From assembly GCF_003013695.1 (NCBI RefSeq), contig NZ_CP027792.1, positions 2,872,501 to 2,936,500 on the forward strand: 64,000 bases of DNA, read 5' to 3'. Positions 25,057 through 32,557 of this stretch are shown here, piece after piece; position 1 is the stretch's first letter; the number at the start of each line of letters is the position of its first letter. This stretch comes from Pulveribacter suum (GTDB lineage: Bacteria > Pseudomonadota > Gammaproteobacteria > Burkholderiales > Burkholderiaceae_C). The notes below the pieces were generated by a model that worked only from the letters and a program-made list of their open reading frames with translations, had not been told where the DNA came from and made no database searches. The position numbers and the translations under genes were made by a program.

Positions 25057-25356
25057 ATGGGCTCGCGCCTGGTCGCCCTCATCCTGCTGCTGCTGCTCGT
25101 GGTCGTACACGGGCAGTTGTGGACGGGGCGCGGCAGCATCGGCCAGGTGCAGGAGATGCGCCGCCAGCTGGCCGAGCAGCAGCTGGCCAACGCCCAGGCG
25201 CGCCAGGCCAACGAGCGCCTGGCCGCCGAGGTGCAGGACCTGCGCGAGGGCCTGGACATGGTGGAAGAAAAGGCCCGCAGCGAGCTGGGCATGGTGCGCC
25301 AGGGCGAGATCTACGTGCACGTCACGCCCGTGCAGCCCCAGCCTTCTCAAAAATGA
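25057..25356 (+). CDS. ftsB: Cell division protein FtsB
   Basis: This 99-residue bitopic divisome protein bridges FtsQ and FtsL. It has one membrane helix at the N-terminus (about residues 4-20), a long coiled coil (about 30-75: MRRQLAEQQLANAQARQ) and the conserved RSELGMVRQGEIYVHV near the end. It follows eno, the usual betaproteobacterial context. Its TGA stop lies inside repeat copy f. Confidence 0.92.
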   Translation: MGSRLVALILLLLLVVVHGQLWTGRGSIGQVQEMRRQLAEQQLANAQARQANERLAAEVQDLREGLDMVEEKARSELGMVRQGEIYVHVTPVQPQPSQK

Positions 25357-25401
25357 GAGCTGCCCGCGCTTGACTGGCGCGGGCTTCAGCCACTTTTGAC
25401 G
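25345..25401 (+). repeat. Dispersed palindromic repeat, copy f
   Basis: Lies between convergent ftsB and hslO. A perfect 8-bp stem GCCCGCGC (25362-25369)/GCGCGGGC (25377-25384) has a 7-nt loop. The left AT-rich edge supplies the last codons and stop of ftsB. Confidence 0.75.
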
Positions 25402-25416
25402 TTTATTGCGGGACGC

Positions 25417-26406
25417 TCATTGCACGCCCGAGGGTGCGGGCGGCTGCTTGCCCGGCTCGGTGAACAGCCGGGCCGCGTCCACCTTGTCGAAGTGGTACTG
25501 GCGGCCGCAGAAGTCGCACCCCACCTCGACGTCGCCGCGCTCATCCAGGATGGACTGCACCTCGTCCGCCCCTAGGTTGCGCAGCATGGCGCCCACCCGC
25601 TCGCGCGAGCAGGTGCAGGCAAAGTGCGGGCCATCGGCGCCCTGGCGCGGCTCAAAGCGCAGCAGGCGCTCTTCCCAGAACAGGCGGTGCAGGATGGTCG
25701 GCACGTCCAGGCCCAGAAGCTCCTCGCGCGTCAGGCTGGCGGCCAGCGTGGCGATGCGGCGGTAGTCCTCGTCCTGCTGGGCACGCTGCTCATCGTCGCC
25801 CGCGCCCGCGCCGCCAGCCAGGTTGCCCTCGCCCTGCACCGGCATGCGCTGGATCAGCAGGCCGGCCGCCACCTGGTCGCTGGCGGCCAGCACCAGCGTG
25901 GCGTCCAGCTGCTCGGACTGGCGCATGTACTGGGTGATCGTTTCAGCCAGGCTGCCCAGCTTGTCGCCCTGCACATCGTTCAGCGGCACCACGCCCTGGT
26001 AGGGCTGCTGGCCGGGCAGGCGGTCCTGAGGGTCCAGCGTGATGGCGCAGCGGCCCTGGCCGCCGGCGTTGACCAGCTCGGGCAGGCGGGCATCGTGCGG
26101 TACGTCGCCGCTGACGGTGGCCGTGGCGCGCAGCGCCAGGCTGGAGCGCACTTCGGCCACGGCCAGCTTGACCGGGCCGTCGCCGAACACCTGCAGGATC
26201 AGCGCGCCATTGAACTTGATGTGCGACTGCATCAGCACCCCGGCCGCCGCCATCTCGCCCAGCAGCTCGGCCACGGGCGGGGCGTAGGCGCCGGTCTCGC
26301 TGTTGCCGGCGCGCCGGGCGAGCAGTTCGGTCCAGGCGTCGGTCAGGCGCACGATGGCACCGCGCACGGGCAGGCCGTCAAACAGGAATTTGTGCAGTTC
26401 GGACAC
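25417..26406 (-). CDS. hslO: Hsp33 redox-regulated chaperone
   Basis: This 329-residue holdase is activated by oxidation. The N-terminus is SELHKFLFDGLPVRGAIVRL. The C-terminal zinc switch carries CTCSRE near residue 268 and CDFC near residue 302, the CxC...CxxC arrangement of Hsp33. An insert of acidic/Ala-rich sequence (AGGAGAGDDEQRAQQDED) precedes the switch. The start appears to be GTG at 26406; no clear ribosome site is visible. It is convergent with ftsB. Confidence 0.93.
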   Translation of the reverse strand: MSELHKFLFDGLPVRGAIVRLTDAWTELLARRAGNSETGAYAPPVAELLGEMAAAGVLMQSHIKFNGALILQVFGDGPVKLAVAEVRSSLALRATATVSGDVPHDARLPELVNAGGQGRCAITLDPQDRLPGQQPYQGVVPLNDVQGDKLGSLAETITQYMRQSEQLDATLVLAASDQVAAGLLIQRMPVQGEGNLAGGAGAGDDEQRAQQDEDYRRIATLAASLTREELLGLDVPTILHRLFWEERLLRFEPRQGADGPHFACTCSRERVGAMLRNLGADEVQSILDERGDVEVGCDFCGRQYHFDKVDAARLFTEPGKQPPAPSGVQ

Positions 26407-26445
26407 GGAAGGTGGGTCTTTCTGTTTTGGGGCGGCGGCCGGCCG

Positions 26446-26970
26446 TCAGCCGATCTTGCGCAGCGTGGCGCGAAAGCGCCGGGCATTGTCGATGTAGTGC
26501 TGAGCGCTCTGACGCAAGCCCTCGATCTGCTCAGGCGTGAGCTGGCGCAGCACGCGCGCCGGGCTGCCCAGGATCATCGAGCCGTCGGGGAACTCCTTGC
26601 CTTCGGTGACCAGTGCGCCCGCGCCCACCAGGCAGTTCTTGCCGATCTTCGCGCCGTTGAGGATCACGGCGCCGATGCCGATCAGCGTCTCGTCGCCGAT
26701 GGTGCAGCCATGCAGCATGACCTGGTGGCCCACCGTCACGCGCTCCCCGATCACCAGGGGTTTGCCGAAGTCGGCGTGCAGCACGCTGGCGTCCTGCACG
26801 TTGGAGCCGGCGCCGATGGCGATGCTCTCGCAGTCGCCGCGCACCACGGCGCCAAACCAGACGCTGGCGTCTTCGGCCAGGCTCACGTTGCCCATGACCT
26901 GGGCGCTGTCGGCCACCCAGGCACTGCCTGCCACCTGCGGCGCCACGCCTTCCAGTTCATAGATCGCCAT
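26446..26970 (-). CDS. Gamma-class carbonic anhydrase family protein (left-handed beta-helix)
   Basis: This 174-residue hexapeptide-repeat protein is of the gamma carbonic anhydrase/YrdA group. The repeats include VWFGAVVRGD, and VLHADFG and VGHQVMLHGC hold the His ligands for the metal. Family members such as YrdA often lack measurable activity, so function is uncertain. It lies upstream of hslO on the same strand (39 bp gap) and divergent from the DUF455 gene, with a 46-bp shared promoter region. Confidence 0.88.
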   Translation of the reverse strand: MAIYELEGVAPQVAGSAWVADSAQVMGNVSLAEDASVWFGAVVRGDCESIAIGAGSNVQDASVLHADFGKPLVIGERVTVGHQVMLHGCTIGDETLIGIGAVILNGAKIGKNCLVGAGALVTEGKEFPDGSMILGSPARVLRQLTPEQIEGLRQSAQHYIDNARRFRATLRKIG

Positions 26971-27002
26971 CGCGCCCTGCCCTTCGTGTAGTTGCCAGAA
27001 AA

Positions 27003-27014
27003 CTACAATTGTAG
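27003..27014. promoter_or_regulatory. Symmetrical -10-like palindrome CTACAATTGTAG
   Basis: A perfect 12-bp palindrome in the 46-bp divergent gap. TACAAT reads as a -10 on both strands. On the plus strand it ends 7 bp before the DUF455 ATG, which would give a leaderless or near-leaderless message. Confidence 0.45.
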
Positions 27015-27016
27015 GG

Positions 27017-27844
27017 ATGGAGCTTCGTCAACGTGCCCTGGAGGTTTTGTGCCTCACCGATGCAGAAGAAAAATCGGCCGCAGCGCTTGCCCTGCAAGCG
27101 CAAGCAGCTAGCATTTCGATAGCTATCGACGCCACCCCCACGCCCACCCAGGCCCTGCCCGGGCATCCGGCGCGGCCCGAGCTGCTGCAGCACACGGCGC
27201 TGGCGCGGCGCTCGCCCGCCACGCCGGGCGGCCGGGCGGTGCTGATCCACGCCATCGCCCACATCGAGTTCAACGCCATCAACCTGGCGCTGGACGCCCT
27301 CTGGCGCTTTGCCGGCATGCCGCGCCAGTTCTACCTGGACTGGCTGCAGGTGGCCGGCGAGGAGGCGCGCCACTTTCGCCTGCTGCGCGACCACCTGCGC
27401 CAGCACCTGGGCCACGACTACGGCGACTTTCCCGCCCACCAGGGCCTGTGGAGCATGTGCGAGAAGACGGCGCACGACATCACCGCCCGCATGGCCCTGG
27501 TGCCGCGCACGCTGGAGGCGCGCGGGCTGGATGCCACGCCGCAGATCCAGCGCAAGCTGCGCAACGCGGGCACGGCCGATGCGCTGGCGGCGGTGGAGAT
27601 CCTGGACATCATCTTGCGCGAGGAGGTCGGCCACGTGGCCATCGGCAACCACTGGTACGGCTGGCTGTGCGCGCGCGACGGGCTGGAGCCGGTGGCCCAC
27701 TACGCCCAGCTCGTCCAGCGCTACGAGGCGCCGCGGCCCAAGCCGCCGCTGAACACCGCCGCGCGGCGCGCGGCCGGCTTTTCCGAAGCCGAGCTGCAGT
27801 GGCTGGAGCAGGGCGAGGGGCCGCAGGGCGCCTCCCTACAATGA
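27017..27844 (+). CDS. DUF455 (ferritin-like) family protein
   Basis: This 275-residue protein is of the DUF455/ferritin-like group: AHIEFNAINLALDALWRF, AGEEARHFRLLRDHL and LREEVGHVAIGNHW supply the ExxH-type di-iron ligand pattern of a four-helix bundle. Related folds include MiaE-like tRNA hydroxylases, but no specific reaction is established. Residues about 17-37 (EEKSAAALALQAQAASISIAI) are encoded by an in-frame repeat element. The stop overlaps the next ATG as ATGA, indicating coupling. Confidence 0.85.
   Translation: MELRQRALEVLCLTDAEEKSAAALALQAQAASISIAIDATPTPTQALPGHPARPELLQHTALARRSPATPGGRAVLIHAIAHIEFNAINLALDALWRFAGMPRQFYLDWLQVAGEEARHFRLLRDHLRQHLGHDYGDFPAHQGLWSMCEKTAHDITARMALVPRTLEARGLDATPQIQRKLRNAGTADALAAVEILDIILREEVGHVAIGNHWYGWLCARDGLEPVAHYAQLVQRYEAPRPKPPLNTAARRAAGFSEAELQWLEQGEGPQGASLQ
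27065..27127 (-). repeat. Dispersed palindromic repeat, copy g, inside the DUF455 gene
   Basis: A perfect 8-bp stem GCGCTTGC (27083-27090)/GCAAGCGC (27094-27101) has a 3-nt loop. On the minus strand it reads GCTAGCTGCTTGCGCTTGC and ends GGCCGATTTTTC. It is in frame, coding residues 17-37. Confidence 0.8.
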
Positions 27845-29091
27845 CCGCTGCCATGACAATGCCCTACTCCTTGACTCCCGCCGGCGGCGAAGGCGCCATG
27901 ATCGCGCGCCAGGCCATCATGAACGGGCAGCAGTCCGTGGTGGGCTACGAGCTGTTCAACCGCTCGCGCACCCTGCACACGGCCGCCAGCGACGTCACCC
28001 TGGTGTTCACCGCCCTGTCGCACGCCGGCACCGAGGAGCTGGTGGGCAAGATGCTCATCTTCGTGAACTGCACGCACGAGAGCCTGTCGGGCGGCCATCT
28101 GGACCTGGTCAATCCGGACAAGGTGGTGCTGGAGATCCCCCCCCTGGGCCACGCCGCCACCGACGAGGTGCACGCCCGCCTGCCCATCCTGACCGAGCTG
28201 CAGGAGCGCGGCTTTCACCTGGCCTTCGGCCATACCGTGCTGCAGTCGGCCTACGCGCCCTGGCTGCCGCTGGCCGACTACATCAAGCTGGACATGTCGG
28301 TGCTGGCGCCCGACCAGGTGGCCGTGCTCATCAACTACGCCGGCCGGCACAGCCAGGCCGAGCTGATCGCCGAGAAGATCGAGACCGCACAGCAGTACGA
28401 CAAGGTCTCCACCCTGGGCGTGCAGCTGTTCCAGGGGTTCTGGTTCTCGCGGCCCACGCTGGTGCAGGCCAAGGTGCTCAGCCCGGCGCAGGCCACCATC
28501 GTGCAGCTGCTCAACCTGGTGCGCAGCCAGGCCGACGCCGAGGCCATCGAGGACGTGCTGAAGAAAGACGCCAGCCTGGCCTTCAACCTGATGCGGCTGA
28601 TCAACTCCGCCGGCCTGGGGCTGACGCGCGAGATCACCTCGCTGCGCCAGGCCATCATGCTGCTGGGCCTGAAAAAGCTGTTTCGCTGGGCGGCGCTGCT
28701 GCTCACGGCCGTGCGCAGCGGCGCTGCTGCCCCGGCCGTGGGCCAGACCGCCGTGGTGCGCGGCCGGCTGATGGAGCTGCTGGCCCTGCAGCTGCAAAGC
28801 CCCGAAGAAGCCGACCAGGCCTTCGTCGTCGGGCTGTTTTCGCTGCTGGACCAGCTGCTGGGCATGCCGCTGGCCGACGCCGTTGGCCTGCTGGCCCTGC
28901 CCGAGGCCACCGCCCAGGCCCTGCTGCACCAGCGCGGGGTGCACGGCACGCTGCTGGTGCTGGCGCAGGCCTGCGAGAGCGGCGACGGCGCCGCCTTCGC
29001 CCGCGCAGCGCAGGCCCTGGGCTTGAGCAGCGAACAGGTCAACGCTGCCCATCTGCAGGCCATCGCCTGGGGCGATGCCATCGCCGCCTAG
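27841..29091 (+). CDS. EAL-HDOD domain protein, first of a tandem pair
   Basis: This 416-residue protein has an N-terminal degenerate EAL domain (about residues 20-220) and a C-terminal HDOD domain (about 225-410), the YuxH-type architecture. The EAL motif is YELF, the DDFGTG loop is replaced by AFGHT, and EGVE is replaced by EKIE, so c-di-GMP hydrolysis is unlikely. HDOD signatures are SLAFNLMRLINSAG and AIMLLGLKKLFRW. The start may be 27841 (ATGA overlap with DUF455 stop) or the ATG at 27853. Confidence 0.85.
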   Translation: MTAAMTMPYSLTPAGGEGAMIARQAIMNGQQSVVGYELFNRSRTLHTAASDVTLVFTALSHAGTEELVGKMLIFVNCTHESLSGGHLDLVNPDKVVLEIPPLGHAATDEVHARLPILTELQERGFHLAFGHTVLQSAYAPWLPLADYIKLDMSVLAPDQVAVLINYAGRHSQAELIAEKIETAQQYDKVSTLGVQLFQGFWFSRPTLVQAKVLSPAQATIVQLLNLVRSQADAEAIEDVLKKDASLAFNLMRLINSAGLGLTREITSLRQAIMLLGLKKLFRWAALLLTAVRSGAAAPAVGQTAVVRGRLMELLALQLQSPEEADQAFVVGLFSLLDQLLGMPLADAVGLLALPEATAQALLHQRGVHGTLLVLAQACESGDGAAFARAAQALGLSSEQVNAAHLQAIAWGDAIAA

Positions 29092-29115
29092 ACGCCTGGC
29101 GCACCTGCAGCCTTC

Positions 29116-29121
29116 TAGAAT
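29116..29121 (+). promoter_or_regulatory. -10 element before the second EAL-HDOD gene
   Basis: TAGAAT lies 38 bp before the ATG at 29160, suggesting the second paralogue has its own promoter. No clear -35. Confidence 0.4.
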
Positions 29122-29159
29122 GCCGCAACCCCCCGTTGCCGCCCCTTGTATCCCCCTTC

Positions 29160-30437
29160 ATGCCTGACACCCTGGACAGCTCCAACCCGACCGCCGACGC
29201 CGGCACAGCCGGCTCCGACAACCTGGTCATCATCGCCCGCCAGGCCATCCTGGACGAACAGCGCGCGGTGTACGGCTACGAGCTGTTCGACCGCTCCACG
29301 GCCGCCGACGCCCACACCGCGGCCAGCGACGCGGCGCTGCTGTTCAATGCCCTGTCCTACGCCGGCTCCGAAGCCCTGGTGGGGCGCAAGACGGTGTTCA
29401 TCAACTGCACGCTGGAGAGCCTGTCGGGCGCGCACCTGGAGCTGATCCATCCCGAGAAGGTGGTGCTGGAGGTGCCCACGCCGGGCGCCAGCGCCACGCC
29501 CGAGGAGATCGCCGGCCACATCCCCACGCTGCAGGACCTGCGCGCGCGTGGCTTTCGCATCGCCTTCAACCAGGAGGTGCTGCGCCGCGCCTACGCCGCC
29601 TGGGTGCCGCTGGCCTCCTTCATCAAGCTGGACCTGCAGGCGTTCAAGCCCGAGCTGGCCCAGCCGCTGGTGAAGTTCGCCACCGCCCATAGCCAGGCCA
29701 AACTGGTGGCCGAGAAGGTGGAGACGGCCGAGCAGTACGAGCGCATGGCCGCGCTGGGCGTCAAGCTCTTTCAGGGCTACTGGTTCGCCCACCCCACCAT
29801 GGTCAAGGCGCAGACCATCCGGCCCTCGCAGGCGACCATCCTGCAGCTCATCAATCTGGTGCGCAAGCAGGCCGCCGTCTCGGAGATCGAGGACCTGCTC
29901 AAGAAGGATCCGACGCTGTCGTTCAACCTGCTGCGCTTCATCAATTCCTCGGGCTTCGGACTGTCGGTGGAGATCACCTCCTTTCGCCACGCGGTCATGA
30001 TCCTGGGGCTGAAGAAGCTGTTTCGCTGGGCGGCGCTGCTGCTGACCACCTCGCGCAACACCGGCTCGCCCCCGGCCGTGGGCCAGACCGCCGTGGTGCG
30101 CGGGCGGCTTATGGAACTGCTGGCCGCCGAGCTGCTGCCGCCCGAGGAATGCGACAACGCCTTCGTGGTGGGCGTGTTCTCGCTGCTGGACGCCATGCTG
30201 GGCGTGCCGCTGGAGCGCGCCCTGGAGACCGTCGCCCTGCCCCAGCCGGTGGTGGATGCGCTGATGCACAACCAGGGCGTGTTCGCGCCCTTCCTGGAGC
30301 TCACGCGTGCCTGCGAAAGCGGCGACGACGAGGCCTTCGCCCGCGCTGCCGAAGCGCTGCACCTGTCCAACCGGCAGGTCAACTGGGCACACCTGCAGGC
30401 GCTGACCTGGGCAGAATCCCTCACCGCCGGCGAATGA
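29160..30437 (+). CDS. EAL-HDOD domain protein, second of a tandem pair
   Basis: This 425-residue paralogue of the preceding protein has the same domain order and long shared blocks (KKLFRWAALLL; AVGQTAVVRGRLMELLA). The EAL domain is again degenerate: YELFDR for EAL, AFNQE in place of DDFG, AEKVET for EGVET, while KLD is kept. The HDOD domain includes LSFNLLRFINSSGFGLS. It is likely a non-enzymatic regulator or c-di-GMP binder. The ATG at 29160 is preferred to an upstream TTG. Convergent with xerD. Confidence 0.87.
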   Translation: MPDTLDSSNPTADAGTAGSDNLVIIARQAILDEQRAVYGYELFDRSTAADAHTAASDAALLFNALSYAGSEALVGRKTVFINCTLESLSGAHLELIHPEKVVLEVPTPGASATPEEIAGHIPTLQDLRARGFRIAFNQEVLRRAYAAWVPLASFIKLDLQAFKPELAQPLVKFATAHSQAKLVAEKVETAEQYERMAALGVKLFQGYWFAHPTMVKAQTIRPSQATILQLINLVRKQAAVSEIEDLLKKDPTLSFNLLRFINSSGFGLSVEITSFRHAVMILGLKKLFRWAALLLTTSRNTGSPPAVGQTAVVRGRLMELLAAELLPPEECDNAFVVGVFSLLDAMLGVPLERALETVALPQPVVDALMHNQGVFAPFLELTRACESGDDEAFARAAEALHLSNRQVNWAHLQALTWAESLTAGE

Positions 30438-30453
30438 GCACGCCGCCCCGGCG

Positions 30454-31374
30454 CTAGCCGCGGGGGTGGTGCTGGGCGTGCAGCAGCTTGAGCCGCTCGC
30501 GCGCGACGTGGGTGTAGATGGTCGTGGTGGAGATGTCGGCATGCCCCAGCAGCAGCTGCACCACGCGCAGGTCCGCGCCGTGGTTGAGCAGGTGCGTGGC
30601 AAAGGCGTGGCGCAGCGTGTGCGGCGACAGCGGCGCCGTGATGCCGGCCACGCGGGCGTATTTCTTCACCACCATCCAGAACATCACCCGGCTCATGGCG
30701 GCGCCGCGCTGGGTCACGAACAGGTCGTCCGTCTGCCGGCCGGCCAGGATGGCGCCGCGCGCCTGGCCCAGGTAGCGCTCCAGCCAGCTGCGCGCCTCTT
30801 CGCCAAACGGCACCAGCCGCTCCTTGGCGCCTTTGCCCAGTACCCGCAGCACGCCTTCGGCCATGCCCAGGTGCAGCGTCTTCAGGGTCACCAGCTCGGT
30901 CACGCGCAAGCCGCTGGCATACATCAGCTCCAGCATGGCGCGGTCGCGCAGGCCCAGAGGCGTGTCCACTGCCGGCGCCTGCAGCAGGGCCTCCACCTGC
31001 CCCTGGGTGAGCGTGCCGGGCACGCGCAGCGCCTGGCGCGCCGCCTGCAGGCGCACCGTGGGATCCTGCAGGACCAGGCGCTCACGCAGCGCCCAGGCAT
31101 AAAAGCGCCGGAACACCGTCAACCGCCGGTTGGCGGTGGTGGCCCGCGTCTGTGCGTGGCGGTGTGCCAGGTAGCCGTTTAGCTCAGCCTCGCCAGCCTG
31201 AGCCAGGCGCTTGTTCTGGCCGGCCAGCCAGCCGGCCAGCGCCGCCAGGTCGCGCCGGTAGGCCTGCAGGGTGTTGCGCGCCAGACCGTCCTGCAGCCAC
31301 AGCGCATCGACGAACTGGTCGATGAGCGGCTCCTGCAGGGCGGGCTTCGGGAGGAAAGTGGATTCGGACGGCAT
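30454..31374 (-). CDS. xerD: Tyrosine recombinase XerD
   Basis: This 306-residue site-specific recombinase resolves chromosome dimers with XerC at dif. The N-terminal SAM-like DNA-binding domain is followed by the catalytic domain with Arg in SGLRVTEL, Lys in GKGAKER, the box HTLRHAFATHLLNHGADLR, His in LLLGHADIS and Tyr in TTIYTHV. The ATG at 31374 gives MPSESTFLP. The full set of catalytic residues and normal length argue for housekeeping XerD rather than an integrase. Confidence 0.93.
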   Translation of the reverse strand: MPSESTFLPKPALQEPLIDQFVDALWLQDGLARNTLQAYRRDLAALAGWLAGQNKRLAQAGEAELNGYLAHRHAQTRATTANRRLTVFRRFYAWALRERLVLQDPTVRLQAARQALRVPGTLTQGQVEALLQAPAVDTPLGLRDRAMLELMYASGLRVTELVTLKTLHLGMAEGVLRVLGKGAKERLVPFGEEARSWLERYLGQARGAILAGRQTDDLFVTQRGAAMSRVMFWMVVKKYARVAGITAPLSPHTLRHAFATHLLNHGADLRVVQLLLGHADISTTTIYTHVARERLKLLHAQHHPRG

Positions 31375-31530
31375 GGTACGAAATAGAGAAGAGAGGCACA
31401 CGAGAGGCTTGCACTTCCCCGGCAATCCGTGGAAACCCTCGACGGGTTTGTCGCGCACGTCCTATGGGATGCCTCTGGTTACGTTATTCTGCCCGGTCCC
31501 TTTCGCTCGAAAAAAACAGGAGATTGCCTC

Positions 31531-32490
31531 ATGCGCTGGCTTCAGAAACTCGGTCTCGGCCTCACCCTGGGCACCGCCCTCGCGGCCTCGGTGGCCCATG
31601 CCCAGCAACAGCAGTTCGTCAACGTCCTGACCGGCGGCCAAAGTGGCGTCTATTACCCGCTGGGCGTGGCGCTGTCTCAGGTGTACGCCAAGTCCATCCC
31701 CAACGTGCGCGCCACCGCCCAGGTGACCAAGGCGTCCGCCGAAAACCTGAACCTGCTGCAGGCAGGCCGCGGCGAGCTGGGCTTCTCGCTGGGCGACTCG
31801 GTGTCCGACGCCTGGAAGGGCGATGCGGATGCAGGCTTTCCGAAGAAGCTGGACAAGCTGCGCGGCCTGTCGGCCACCTACAACAACTACATCCAGATCG
31901 TCGCCAACGCCGACGCCGGCATCAAGACGCTGGCCGACCTCAAGGGCAAGCGGATCTCCGTGGGCGCCGCCCGCTCGGGCACCGAGCTGAACGCGCGCGC
32001 CATCTTCAAGGCCGCCGGCATGGACTACAAGGACCTGGCCAAGGTCGAGTACCTGCCGTTTGGCGAGTCGGTGGAACTCATCAAGAACCGCCAGCTGGAC
32101 GCCACGCTGCAGTCCGCCGGCCTGGGCGTGGCCTCCATCCGCGACCTGGCCACGGCCGTGAAGATCGTGGTGGTGCCCATTCCCGCAGAGACGGTGGCCA
32201 AGGTCGGCGACGCCGCCTATCAGCCGGCCATCATCCCGGCCGGCACCTACGGCGGCCAGGACGCGGACGTGCCCACGGCTGCCATCCCCAACTACCTGAT
32301 CACGCACGCCGGGGTTTCCGATGAGCTGGCCTACCAGATGACTAAGCAGTTGTACGAACATCTGGACACCCTGAAATCTGCACACAATGCAGCCAAGGCG
32401 ATCCAGCGGGAAAACGCCGTCAAGGGCATGCCCGTTCCCCTGCACCCGGGAGCCGAGCGCTACTACAAGGAAGTGGGCGTCATCAAGTAA
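31531..32490 (+). CDS. TAXI family TRAP transporter solute-binding protein
   Basis: This 319-residue periplasmic binding protein has a signal peptide ending at AASVAHA (about residue 27). The mature part opens VNVLTGGQSGVYYPLGVALS and contains TKASAENLNLLQAGRGELGF, which fit the TAXI family; some members bind glutamate or similar acids, but the ligand here is unknown. The ATG at 31531 has CAGGAGA upstream. A terminator hairpin follows before the permease gene. Confidence 0.92.
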   Translation: MRWLQKLGLGLTLGTALAASVAHAQQQQFVNVLTGGQSGVYYPLGVALSQVYAKSIPNVRATAQVTKASAENLNLLQAGRGELGFSLGDSVSDAWKGDADAGFPKKLDKLRGLSATYNNYIQIVANADAGIKTLADLKGKRISVGAARSGTELNARAIFKAAGMDYKDLAKVEYLPFGESVELIKNRQLDATLQSAGLGVASIRDLATAVKIVVVPIPAETVAKVGDAAYQPAIIPAGTYGGQDADVPTAAIPNYLITHAGVSDELAYQMTKQLYEHLDTLKSAHNAAKAIQRENAVKGMPVPLHPGAERYYKEVGVIK

Positions 32491-32509
32491 GGCGCCTCGC
32501 ACTGAAAAC

Positions 32510-32538
32510 CGGCCCCGCTTCAAGGGGCCGTTTTTTTT
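32510..32538 (+). terminator. Intercistronic terminator/attenuator after the TAXI gene
   Basis: A 7-bp stem CGGCCCC (32510-32516)/GGGGCCG (32524-32530) is followed by eight T. It sits between the binding protein and its permease, so it probably lowers permease expression relative to the binding protein. Confidence 0.8.
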
Positions 32539-32557
32539 CGCATGAGACATACCACCC

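Noticed and set aside
30454..31374. XerD-like gene as a sign of an integrated element
   Set aside because: Full-length housekeeping XerD with no att-like repeats, tRNA or phage genes nearby.
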